Virus record (IMG/VR): IMGVR_UViG_3300031841_000961
Span: 1 to 29,946 of that record
Origin: a virus
Length of the DNA: 29,946 nucleotides
Direction: 5' to 3' (one strand)
The position numbers and the translations under genes are program-made. Positions 6,444 to 12,885 of the stretch are shown here, piece after piece (within the stretch, counting starts at the first letter, position 1; each line of letters begins with the position of its first letter). Under the pieces are notes generated by a model. That model did no database searches, was not told the origin of the DNA, and saw only the letters and a list, made by a program, of their open reading frames with translations.

Positions 6444-6686
6444 TTATAAATGATCGCTAACATTGAATTGCTTAATAACATCAATTCTTTGATCATCAGT
6501 AATCGGAGCTCTGTCCACTTCTTTGAGGAATTGCTTGAAAACTTTGTAAGCAGTTTGTGATTTGTGCTTTAATATTTCTTTTCTTATTTCCCGCTCAGCA
6601 ATTGCTTTGTTTAAAAGGTATTGGCAGTCGGCAACACGCTTGCCTAGGTGCTCTTCAAATATTTCCCAGTTAATTGTATTTTTCAT
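6444..6686 (-). CDS. Hypothetical helical protein, 80 aa; first gene of the early operon
   Basis: An 80-residue charged helical protein starting MKNTINWEIFEEHLGKRVAD, with helix-forming REIRKEILKHKSQTAYKVF and EVDRAPITDDQR. It is the first gene after about 680 bases of non-coding, repeat-rich DNA, so it holds the position of T7 gene 0.3, where anti-restriction or host-takeover proteins sit. I see no similarity to Ocr. The leader is ACTACTACTATT, without a Shine-Dalgarno sequence. Confidence 0.8.
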   Translation of the reverse strand: MKNTINWEIFEEHLGKRVADCQYLLNKAIAEREIRKEILKHKSQTAYKVFKQFLKEVDRAPITDDQRIDVIKQFNVSDHL

Positions 6687-7000
6687 AATAGTAGTAGTTT
6701 CATTATTGAATTTGCTCGAATGCTCGAAGCCCGCACTTCCTAACTTTAGAAAGCTAGTTGAATTTATAACATATCTGTCAAGCCCCTTTAAACACTGGTA
6801 TTGCGAGCCATAGAATGCTGTAAGATGTTGAATAAGTACTACTTACAAAACTTGAAAAAAACTTTAAATTATTTTTGATGATTTGCTGTAAAGTGCTGTT
6901 ATTCAATCAATAAAAAAGTTATTCACAATTTCTAATATACTAAGCTAAAAATCAATCTCGCATCAATTTGTTTTGTAAATAGCTAACTTGGAATAGTTTA

Positions 7001-7067
7001 TGAGAATAAGATTTCATTTGAATTGCTTATTGAGAATGAATCTCATAATTGAGACAAAGTTGAGAAT
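7001..7067. repeat. Three TGAGAAT words at 30-bp spacing, one inside a palindrome
   Basis: TGAGAAT occurs at 7001, 7031 and 7061 on the plus strand, each 30 bp apart (roughly three helical turns). The middle copy is part of TGAGA-ATGAA-TCTCA (7031-7045), an inverted repeat with a 5-base spacer like the other operator-like sites. Confidence 0.5.
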
Positions 7068-7101
7068 GGAACATCGAAAGAGAAAAACACATACAAAGCC
7101 A

Positions 7102-7120
7102 AATGCAAACTACTTGCAAT
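7102..7120. repeat. Operator-like inverted repeat, copy 1
   Basis: The minus strand reads ATTGCAAGTAGTTTGCATT. It contains TGCAA-N5-TTGCA (7104-7118). A copy differing at only two central bases lies 46 bp away at 7148-7166. Dyad symmetry plus duplication is typical of a regulator binding site. Confidence 0.65.
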
Positions 7121-7147
7121 AACGGAACCAAGATTGATCGATATGTT

Positions 7148-7166
7148 AATGCAACTTACTTGCAAT
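7148..7166. repeat. Operator-like inverted repeat, copy 2
   Basis: The minus strand reads ATTGCAAGTAAGTTGCATT, with TGCAA-N5-TTGCA at 7150-7164. It matches copy 1 at 17 of 19 positions, and the two differing bases are inside the spacer. A half-site ATGCAAAC appears on the minus strand near 7211-7218. Confidence 0.65.
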
Positions 7167-7270
7167 AAGGAAAAAAAAATAAGCGATAAAACAGCGAAAG
7201 TTTGCCGTTGTTTGCATAAGTCGTTGATAATCAACAAAAGTAATTAGACATAATATATATAGTGCGAAGT

Positions 7271-7312
7271 ATACCCCCTGTCCTATAATAATCTTACGGG
7301 TATGCGGGGGTA
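7271..7312. repeat. G/C-rich hairpin with two alternative pairings
   Basis: In otherwise AT-rich DNA, ATACCCCC (7271-7278) can pair either with GGGTAT (7298-7303) or, as TACCCCC, with GGGGGTA (7306-7312). There is no T-run after it on either strand, so it is not a normal terminator. It may mark a replication, packaging or regulatory structure near the genome ends. Confidence 0.5.
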
Positions 7313-7366
7313 ATTAAACGCACGCGTATATAGCGTAAGCCTCTCAGATTTTTCTATCGAAACTTT

Positions 7367-7579
7367 TTAGAAGTTAGGCTCAAACGGCTCGTCGTCGTCC
7401 TCTATAACATCCTCTTCCATTGTGAATATAACTTCATCAGTATCAGTCAACACCGACAGTTTAGCGAAGTCCAGGCATCCTGCTATAGTGTAGTCGTTAA
7501 GATCGTACTCTTTCTTAAACCTGTATATGAGCTTTGCTAGTTCGTACTGTAGGGTGTCTGTTTGTTCGTTGATATTCAT
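7367..7579 (-). CDS. Hypothetical acidic protein, 70 aa, between terminase and the early region
   Basis: A 70-residue protein starting MNINEQTDTLQYELAKLIYR and ending in a strongly acidic tail (EEDVIEDDDEPFEPNF). It stands alone between two non-coding stretches, at the place where the right and left ends of a T7-like genome would meet, so it is either the last late gene or the first early one. The leader ATTAATACTA lacks a Shine-Dalgarno sequence. The sequence looks protein-like, and an acidic small protein here could be a host-takeover factor (inference). No family recognised. Confidence 0.7.
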   Translation of the reverse strand: MNINEQTDTLQYELAKLIYRFKKEYDLNDYTIAGCLDFAKLSVLTDTDEVIFTMEEDVIEDDDEPFEPNF

Positions 7580-8003
7580 TAGTATTAATAATACATAAGA
7601 TAGAGCAGTTGTCGAGTGTAGCGAGCAAGTGCGATGAAGTGAGCGTAGCGATCTTCTTACGAGACGGAATGATAGGTAAATCTGTTGTACGATTTTTGAC
7701 TAGTGTTTAAGCGTGTTCTGAAATAAAAGCTTTACAACCTCCCTACGGTTTCATAACTTTATAATATTGATATTAAGATAGTACTTAAACTGTACTTAAA
7801 AATGATTCTTAGTATTTACACAGCAAGTATACAAGCAAGTGTGTTAGAGTCGTATTAGCTGCTACTGCTATAGCTTTCCTTTTTACAAAGCTTACTTTAT
7901 AGTAGCTACAGCTACCACAGATTAGTTACAGCTGATGATTTAGCTCATACTTCGTTCTTTCGCTAAATACTTAGGAACGGTGACTAATAACGATATTCTT
8001 AAC
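7580..8003. other. Non-coding stretch after terminase, repeat-rich (probable genome right-end region)
   Basis: About 420 bases with no gene I can support. On the minus strand it contains TTTAAGTAC twice in tandem (11-bp step, near 7782-7801), ACTTGC words (7823-7845), an 11-base match to the upstream part of the T7 promoter (7847-7857), and many AGCT/TAGCTAC words (7855-7955) that can form imperfect hairpins. In T7 this position, after gene 19.5, holds the right-end promoter and terminal repeat. No terminal repeat can be seen directly, because only one copy would be present. Confidence 0.5.
7847..7857 (-). promoter_or_regulatory. T7-promoter-like sequence TAATACGACTC (incomplete)
   Basis: The minus strand reads TAATACGACTC, identical to positions -17 to -7 of the T7 promoter, then TAACACAC instead of ACTATAGGG. 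The orientation matches all genes and the position matches T7 phiOR. Against it: the melting and start region is absent, and the polymerase specificity loop differs from T7. It may be a chance match. Confidence 0.25.
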
Positions 8004-8084
8004 TTAGGTTTTAAGGATAGGTGTGTCTATAAATAGACCTGTAAATGTACTAACTACAACAGCACTTATTAAAGCTACATCCAT
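8004..8084 (-). CDS. Membrane microprotein after terminase, 26 aa (gp19.5 position)
   Basis: A 26-residue peptide, MDVALISAVVVSTFTGLFID followed by TPILKT, forming one hydrophobic helix. Its ATG lies inside the last codons of the large terminase gene, a 10-base overlap in another frame. In T7 the small membrane protein gp19.5 directly follows the large terminase, so position and type agree, though no sequence relation can be shown at this length. Rated moderate because short hydrophobic frames can arise by chance. Confidence 0.5.
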   Translation of the reverse strand: MDVALISAVVVSTFTGLFIDTPILKT

Positions 8085-9763
8085 AACTGAGCACTAACTT
8101 TGTTATTAATCTTATGAAAGCTATCAGTAAACTTTGTTAACTCTTCTTCTAACAGTTCTTGTTGTCTATCAATCATCGATTGGTTAACATCAGCAGCCAT
8201 CTGTGCTGTCCAATAACCAACAGCTATTGATAACGCATCAAGACGGTCATCATGTACTAAGCTACCTCTATCTCTTGTTATTCTAGATAACTGATACATA
8301 AGCATGTACCTGGTTTGTTGTTCAATAGGATAGCTAAGAGCAGACCTGTAGTCATCGTTGATGACGGAAGGATCGATGATTAGACGGTGACTATTGAGGA
8401 CTGGTTCCAGAGTATCTACTATACGAAGTTCTTTCTGTTTGTTATGTCTTACTTCTTCTATTGTTACCGGATAGGTTGTTCTAAACAGAGGCTTTATCAG
8501 CTCCATAAACATACCGTCACCAAAGTTAGACTCTATAACTACCTTATTAACTTTGTTATCTTTTGCTATAGCTACCAGTTCTTTAAGAGTCTTTTCATCG
8601 TACCCACCTTTTATACCACCAGCAGCTGGAACAAACAGTTGACCGTTTAGCATCTTAACAACAGCGTACCCAGTTTCATCCTTACCACGACCAGACGGGT
8701 CAATAGATAGGACAGAACCGCTGTACGGTATCATATCCCCAACAGTGTTAGCAGGTCTTCTGTATCGATCTCCAGCTAGTCCTACATTAGGTAGTTCTCT
8801 ATCACAGTTATCAGGATCACTAGACCACACGATCTTTTCAGGAGCTACATCAGTATCAACATCTGTTATAACTAGATCGTTAATCTTTAGTGGGTATCTA
8901 TCAGCGTCCGATAGCTTAGGATTAAGCATGAACTGTAGAGCGTACCCGGTCCGACCGTACGACATCTTTCTTTCTTCCAGGTCTAAGTCAGTGAACCGTA
9001 GAGGTTCTGTAGAAGTACCAACAGTCTCAGGAGATATGTTATCTGCTATAAGGGGTGCTAGATCGCCTCCGTAGTTATTTATAGCTTCTTCCTCACCAGG
9101 ATACTCAGACGACCATATACGGCTCTTGTAGCCCCGCTCACGCAGCTTGTTGTATATACTGTCCTCACATTGTGGAGTACCAAGAAAGATGATACGGGAG
9201 GAGTCTAGTGGTTTTATGATAGCGTCAAACTCTTTTACTTGTTCATCCAGCTTATCTCTCATTCCTTGCGTAGCACTGTTGTTAGCTACCTCTACATCGT
9301 CTGCTACGATTATATCAGCACGAGAACCTGTTAGCTGGGATGATATACCAAGTGACTTAACAGAGGGAGCGTGCGAAGCTGGAGCAGGTCCTACATCAAA
9401 TGCTATCTTACTGAATCGTTGGTTCTCTGATGGCTTTAGATGACTAAGTATAGGTATCTCTTGAATGATACGCAGGGTAAAAGTAGAGAAGTCATCTGAT
9501 CTATTCTTAGATGCTGATACAACAAGTATGTTCTTGGATGGGTTCAGTAGCAACTGATGTACTACAAAAGCACTTGTTATCCACGACTTACCTACACCAC
9601 GGAACGCCATGATAACAGACCGCTTAGGACCGTTTTGCAGGTACTCAGCGATATCGTATTGTAGCGTTGTTGGGTCTGGTAGATTAAGGTGTTTCCAAAC
9701 CAGGAATAGAAAGTTTCTAAAGTCCCGTAGCTTGGGCGGTATCTCTTGGTGTTTCTTCTTCAA
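8075..9763 (-). CDS. Terminase large subunit
   Basis: A 562-residue packaging ATPase/nuclease (T7 gp19 has 586). It pumps DNA into the prohead through the portal and cuts the concatemer. Seen: Walker A AFRGVGKS (residues 53-60); Walker B IIVADD (151-156) followed by VEV; an FLGTPQ coupling motif (193-198); and an RNase-H-type nuclease with Asp355 (SIDPSGRGKDE), Glu411 (VVIESNFGDG) and Asp505/506/509 (DDRLDALSIAV). All key residues are present. The frame has no ATG before residue 52; the only good start is TTG at 9763, preceded closely by an in-frame TGA, giving a 47-base overlap with the small subunit gene. Confidence 0.96.
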   Translation of the reverse strand: MKKKHQEIPPKLRDFRNFLFLVWKHLNLPDPTTLQYDIAEYLQNGPKRSVIMAFRGVGKSWITSAFVVHQLLLNPSKNILVVSASKNRSDDFSTFTLRIIQEIPILSHLKPSENQRFSKIAFDVGPAPASHAPSVKSLGISSQLTGSRADIIVADDVEVANNSATQGMRDKLDEQVKEFDAIIKPLDSSRIIFLGTPQCEDSIYNKLRERGYKSRIWSSEYPGEEEAINNYGGDLAPLIADNISPETVGTSTEPLRFTDLDLEERKMSYGRTGYALQFMLNPKLSDADRYPLKINDLVITDVDTDVAPEKIVWSSDPDNCDRELPNVGLAGDRYRRPANTVGDMIPYSGSVLSIDPSGRGKDETGYAVVKMLNGQLFVPAAGGIKGGYDEKTLKELVAIAKDNKVNKVVIESNFGDGMFMELIKPLFRTTYPVTIEEVRHNKQKELRIVDTLEPVLNSHRLIIDPSVINDDYRSALSYPIEQQTRYMLMYQLSRITRDRGSLVHDDRLDALSIAVGYWTAQMAADVNQSMIDRQQELLEEELTKFTDSFHKINNKVSAQLWM

Positions 9764-9971
9764 ATGGTAAAGTCTTCAGTTGATCTGACAAAGCATTCAA
9801 TGGTGTACCCATTCCTGAGTCCATAACAACATTGTTATCCTTAAGGAACTGTCTAGCTCCGTTAAGTAGTGCAGCGTTGTACTCCCCGTCAGCTTCCATC
9901 AGATCAATACTGTTACGATATGCACCTGCTATCTTGTCGTGCAGTTTACTTCCTTCTTTGTGACTTAACAT
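9717..9971 (-). CDS. Terminase small subunit
   Basis: An 84-residue protein directly upstream of and overlapping the large terminase, the position of T7 gp18 (89 residues). The helical N-terminus (HDKIAGAYRNSIDLMEADGEYNAALLNGARQF, quoted in part as AALLNGARQFLKDN) and a C-terminal tail (LKTLPFEEETP) fit T7-type small subunits, which recognise DNA and guide the large subunit. The call rests on order, size and general resemblance. Start ATG at 9971, shortly after the fibre gene stop. Confidence 0.85.
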   Translation of the reverse strand: MLSHKEGSKLHDKIAGAYRNSIDLMEADGEYNAALLNGARQFLKDNNVVMDSGMGTPLNALSDQLKTLPFEEETPRDTAQATGL

Positions 9972-9977
9972 GGTATC

Positions 9978-11873
9978 TTATGGTGCTGATGTTTTATATG
10001 GGTGGGAAGACGGTAGGTCTGCTGTTAATCCCCACTTGTGTGCTAGATAACCCTCGATCTTATCGGAGTTAGATTGCGTTACATCTTCTGTAAATATTAC
10101 CTCACCCCAGTCGGAGTCTGCATTGTTCTGATAATCGTTCAATCTAACACTACCTGTACCCATCGTTGATAGACCTGATTGCGATACATTGGTGTTATAA
10201 GCGGTAGCGTTTAAAGAAGCGGTAGCTCTAGTGTTAGGTACATCAAGTTCAATAGACAACATGACCCACTGATTTAATAGGTTGGTCGAGTTGCCTGTTA
10301 GATGCGTACCTGGGTTCATGTACCAATCTCCTGAGAAGACTCCATTACCACTAAGATTAAACATGATCATCTGTAGCGTTGGATTACTCTTAGTAAATGT
10401 AACAAGTGCATCGTGACTATCAGACGCTGTTACCTTAACAACAAAGAACCATTTATGAACAGCAGTAGAACTAAACGCTATGCTTCGGTAAGAAGTCGCA
10501 TCTGAGTTGTTATCAAACCTAAGTATATTTTTGTTGTTCTGTGCAGTGTTAACTGCTGTAAGTGTACTACCACTAGCAGCGTTAAAGGTGTAACTATTAC
10601 CTGACTTGTCTGCGATAGCTGTAACATTCCCACTAGATGAAGTGAAGGTAGTCTGATCGTCCATATCCAACCACAAACGAGTTGTAATAGATGATGGGTC
10701 CCAAGCTGCGTTTGTAGAACCGGATATAGCTAGTTGCATCTGATCGGCATACGCTTCTCCAATGTCAAACATATCGTTTACACCGTTGCTGTTAGTGTCT
10801 GTATTACCAGCTTTTCCTACATGATTGTTACTTGCAGAGTGTCCGTAAGTAGCTGAATCTACAATTCCAACATATGCATCAGCATTAGCAACAGGAGTTA
10901 AGTCAGTACCATATCCAATCTTTGTTATGACTACAGGAAACTGAGATGTATTAGACACCCCGTATGAATTACCTAGTACCGTTCGTACTGCTGCTATAAA
11001 TGTATTAAGACCACTAACTGAAGCACCGCTCTCTCCTTGCCACCAAATCATTCCTTTGAAGTTCCAGGAGTATCCAGCGTTTGTTAGTTTCGTGGTAGCG
11101 TCTGATAGTGCAGATAATAAACCACGATAACAGTCACCTTCTCTGGAACCTGTAGCTGTGGTATCCCAGTCAGAAAGAGATGTACCAGCGTTAAGGGTGG
11201 ATGCACCTACTGCATATTTAAGAATACCTATAGGTTGTGTGGTGAGATTGATTGCTTTTGCTCTACTAACAAATCCAAGCTCAGGACCAAAGTAAGGAGA
11301 GTTTACTAAGTTATTACTGTCTCCTCTTGTGCTACCTGCTACTAATGAAGTTGCCCAGTTGGAGTAGTTTTGTGTGGTCTCAGCGTTAGAAGTACTGTCA
11401 TGCCAGGAGGTATAGAACAATCCATCTTGTGTTGATTGCCCTGATGTAAGGCTAGATACATCTCCTTCACCATGTGCATTCGACTGACCCGCTAATATAA
11501 ACAGATCGATTGTTTGATTAGTTATTACTGAGTTATCAAAAGTCCTGTACCAACTACCGTTATAGAAGTAAGACATAGTAGGTGTACCGCTAATCGTACC
11601 ATCTGTTACTAAAGCGTTAGTACCTGCCGTAGCAGCTAGTGGTAGGTTTGCTTTAGTGTAAGTCTGTATAGATACACCGTCAGCACCGTCCGCACCTGTT
11701 GGTCCTTGTGGACCTTGAAACTGAGATAGAGAGTTCCACGCAGTTGTACCGTTGCCTACCTTTAGTATTTGATTGGTGGTGTCAAAGCCTGGTTCACCTT
11801 CTGATAACACCGGATTCTCACTTGCCCAATTAGCTGCGGTGTCCCGTCTTAAAAATATTCTTCTTACACTCAT
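9978..11873 (-). CDS. Receptor-binding protein with SGNH esterase and LamG-like domains
   Basis: A 631-residue virion protein, probably a tail fibre or spike. Order: N-terminal domain like the Mtd/fibre N-terminal family (residues 1-50, RRDTAANWASENPVLSEGEP ... LKVGNGTTAWNSLS); a short collagen-like GPQGPTGADGADG (54-66); an SGNH/sialate O-acetylesterase-like domain (about 122-385) with nucleophile Ser131 in GQSNAHG, the GPELG block (196-200), WWQGES (277-282) and a candidate His351; then a LamG/concanavalin-like domain (about 395-625) ending YLAHKWGLTADLPSSHPYK. The enzyme would remove acetyl groups from surface sugars during adsorption (inference). The catalytic Asp-His pair is not in the classical DxxH spacing. 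The ATG overlaps the upstream stop (ATGA). Confidence 0.88.
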   Translation of the reverse strand: MSVRRIFLRRDTAANWASENPVLSEGEPGFDTTNQILKVGNGTTAWNSLSQFQGPQGPTGADGADGVSIQTYTKANLPLAATAGTNALVTDGTISGTPTMSYFYNGSWYRTFDNSVITNQTIDLFILAGQSNAHGEGDVSSLTSGQSTQDGLFYTSWHDSTSNAETTQNYSNWATSLVAGSTRGDSNNLVNSPYFGPELGFVSRAKAINLTTQPIGILKYAVGASTLNAGTSLSDWDTTATGSREGDCYRGLLSALSDATTKLTNAGYSWNFKGMIWWQGESGASVSGLNTFIAAVRTVLGNSYGVSNTSQFPVVITKIGYGTDLTPVANADAYVGIVDSATYGHSASNNHVGKAGNTDTNSNGVNDMFDIGEAYADQMQLAISGSTNAAWDPSSITTRLWLDMDDQTTFTSSSGNVTAIADKSGNSYTFNAASGSTLTAVNTAQNNKNILRFDNNSDATSYRSIAFSSTAVHKWFFVVKVTASDSHDALVTFTKSNPTLQMIMFNLSGNGVFSGDWYMNPGTHLTGNSTNLLNQWVMLSIELDVPNTRATASLNATAYNTNVSQSGLSTMGTGSVRLNDYQNNADSDWGEVIFTEDVTQSNSDKIEGYLAHKWGLTADLPSSHPYKTSAP

Positions 11874-12169
11874 ATCGATGCACTACCTCCATTTATATCA
11901 GTAGCTTCTAAGTGTTGTACATCCGCACGACCACCGTCAACTATACCTGTAGAAGAGTTCTCCAAGGTTGTTATCTTTGTTTCAGCGGTGTTCATGCGTG
12001 TATCTTTATCGTTCTTATCGTCCTCTAGTGTTTGTATCTTTCCGTCTTTTATTGCTTTATCCGATTGAAAGTCACTCTTTAGTGTTTCCAAGTCTCCTTT
12101 AGAAGTTACCGCCAGCGTGCGTGATTGTGCTGATAACGGATCAACCGTCTGTTTTGCTCGTCGAAGCAT
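11870..12169 (-). CDS. Coiled-coil structural/adaptor protein, 99 aa
   Basis: A 99-residue protein with an N-terminal basic patch (MLRRAKQTVDPLSAQSR), a long coiled coil (residues about 25-75, KSDFQSDKAIKDGKIQTLED ... ETKITTLENS) and a C-terminal repeat-like end with GIVDGGRADV and DINGGSASI. Short virion proteins of this look often precede fibre genes in marine phages. Its stop overlaps the start of the esterase fibre (ATGA), which suggests the two are made together; an adaptor or chaperone for that fibre is inferred. GGTAGGG upstream may act as the ribosome site. Confidence 0.72.
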   Translation of the reverse strand: MLRRAKQTVDPLSAQSRTLAVTSKGDLETLKSDFQSDKAIKDGKIQTLEDDKNDKDTRMNTAETKITTLENSSTGIVDGGRADVQHLEATDINGGSASI

Positions 12170-12176
12170 CTACGCC

Positions 12177-12455
12177 CTACCATTTCTTACAAGACCAGTA
12201 ACCAGCTGAGAGCTTTGACTTCTTTTGGTCACACTTATGTCTTGCTCTGAAAGAACGACGACGGGCTGGATCACTTTTCTTAATAGTCATCTTAGCGTCA
12301 CCGAATCTAATAATACGATGCTTACTGCCTTCCTTAGCACAGACAACAAACTTCTTCTTACCGTATCCAGGTTCGCCTTTGCGTATGCGTCTAGGTTTGT
12401 TAATAGCTAAACCACGACGCTTACAACCTGTCATAGCTTTCTTTTTCTCAGCCAT
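12177..12455 (-). CDS. Small basic cysteine-containing protein, 92 aa
   Basis: A very basic 92-residue protein (KKKAMTGCKRRGLAINKPRR ... RIIRFGDAKMTIKKSDPARR ... RARHKC ... SAGYWSCKKW). The 'IIRFGDxxMxIKKxxPxRRxSFRARHxC ... YWSCKxW' pattern is, as I recall, widespread in marine phages and some large viruses and annotated only as a domain of unknown function. Spaced cysteines and histidine (HKCDQ ... WSCK, plus two N-terminal Cys) could bind zinc. It sits among fibre genes, so it may be a virion or DNA-contact protein. Its start overlaps the end of the 17-residue frame just upstream. Confidence 0.8.
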   Translation of the reverse strand: MAEKKKAMTGCKRRGLAINKPRRIRKGEPGYGKKKFVVCAKEGSKHRIIRFGDAKMTIKKSDPARRRSFRARHKCDQKKSKLSAGYWSCKKW

Positions 12456-12501
12456 TCTTCTTTTTCTTCTTAATAGCTAACTTATATCTTTTATACGGCA
12501 T
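12448..12501 (-). CDS. Possible basic microprotein, 17 aa
   Basis: A 17-residue frame, MPYKRYKLAIKKKKKNG. It starts two bases after the stop of the 44-residue basic gene, and its stop overlaps the start of the 92-residue basic gene. The composition matches its basic neighbours, and it fills the gap exactly. There is no clear ribosome site, so this is only a candidate. Confidence 0.35.
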   Translation of the reverse strand: MPYKRYKLAIKKKKKNG

Positions 12502-12502
12502 C

Positions 12503-12637
12503 TTACTTAGGGAAACCTTTTTCCATGTTAGAGTAGGCTTGAGGACTAATTGTAGACTTCTTCTTGCTACGGCTGATACCTAAACGCTTACGCTTATTAA
12601 TGTTATCATAGAGTCCTGGTTTCTTTTTTCTTTTCAT
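12503..12637 (-). CDS. Small basic protein, 44 aa (marine-phage 'PGLYxNI' type)
   Basis: A 44-residue basic protein, MKRKKKPGLYDNINKRKRLG onward, ending AYSNMEKGFPK. The start MxKKKPGLYxNIxxKRKR is, from memory, a recurring small protein in cyanophages and pelagiphages with no known function. The ATG overlaps the stop of the upstream gene (ATGA). Shorter than usual gene-calling limits, but the pattern and coupling make it convincing. Confidence 0.75.
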   Translation of the reverse strand: MKRKKKPGLYDNINKRKRLGISRSKKKSTISPQAYSNMEKGFPK

Positions 12638-12885
12638 CTCTTTACTAATACCTCCATCATACGATCTAGTTTTGTGTGAACTTCTTTAAGTGCTTCCTCT
12701 ACCTTGGCTATCCGTGCTTCAACAGCTCTATCTCGTTCCCGCTGAGCAGCTAACTCTACCTCTATCTTAGTCATCCGTTTCTCACCTAGGTCTAACCGTT
12801 CGATCATGCGTTTAATAATCCAACCGATAACTCCAAGGGCAATAGCTAGAGCGGTGTTCAAAAGTCCAGATAGAGATTCGATCAT
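12634..12885 (-). CDS. Membrane-anchored coiled-coil protein, 83 aa (holin- or spanin-like)
   Basis: An 83-residue protein with one N-terminal membrane helix (residues about 8-26, LLNTALAIALGVIGWIIK) and then a long charged coiled coil (KRMTKIEVELAAQRERDRAV onward) to the end. This layout fits an inner-membrane spanin subunit or an atypical holin; T7 has gp17.5 (holin) and gp18.5 (spanin) in this part of the genome, after the tail fibre. No second spanin reading frame is seen nested in it. The start overlaps the tail fibre stop (TGATG). Confidence 0.7.
   Translation of the reverse strand: MIESLSGLLNTALAIALGVIGWIIKRMIERLDLGEKRMTKIEVELAAQRERDRAVEARIAKVEEALKEVHTKLDRMMEVLVKR

Larger units (their letters stand above)
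6687..7366. promoter_or_regulatory. Non-coding control region upstream of the early operon
   Basis: About 680 AT-rich bases with no convincing gene, directly upstream of the first early gene. It holds two 19-bp operator-like palindromes (7102-7120, 7148-7166), three TGAGAAT words exactly 30 bp apart (7001, 7031, 7061), a 13-bp palindrome GTTGATAATCAAC (7223-7235), a G/C-rich hairpin (7271-7312) and a TTGACA word on the minus strand near 6780. Host promoters for early transcription should be here by analogy with T7, but I could not fix a good -35/-10 pair. It probably lies close to the genome left end. Confidence 0.6.

Noticed and set aside
6755-6785. TTGACA on the minus strand near 6780 as a complete host promoter
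   Set aside because: No acceptable -10 box at 16-18 bases; TATAAA lies only about 8 bases downstream.
7043-7237. Open frame of 64 residues on the minus strand, hydrophobic
   Set aside because: It covers the operator-like repeats, has no ribosome site and no coupling to neighbours, and its composition is what AT-rich non-coding DNA gives by chance.
7615-7670. GTAGCGAGC / GAGCGTAGCGA words as a CRISPR or tRNA remnant
   Set aside because: No regular spacing, no tRNA fold or TTCGANNC arm; just a short imperfect repeat.
8025-8038. Palindrome GTCTAT-AA-ATAGAC as a terminator after terminase
   Set aside because: Short stem, almost no loop, no T-run, and it lies inside the candidate microprotein gene.
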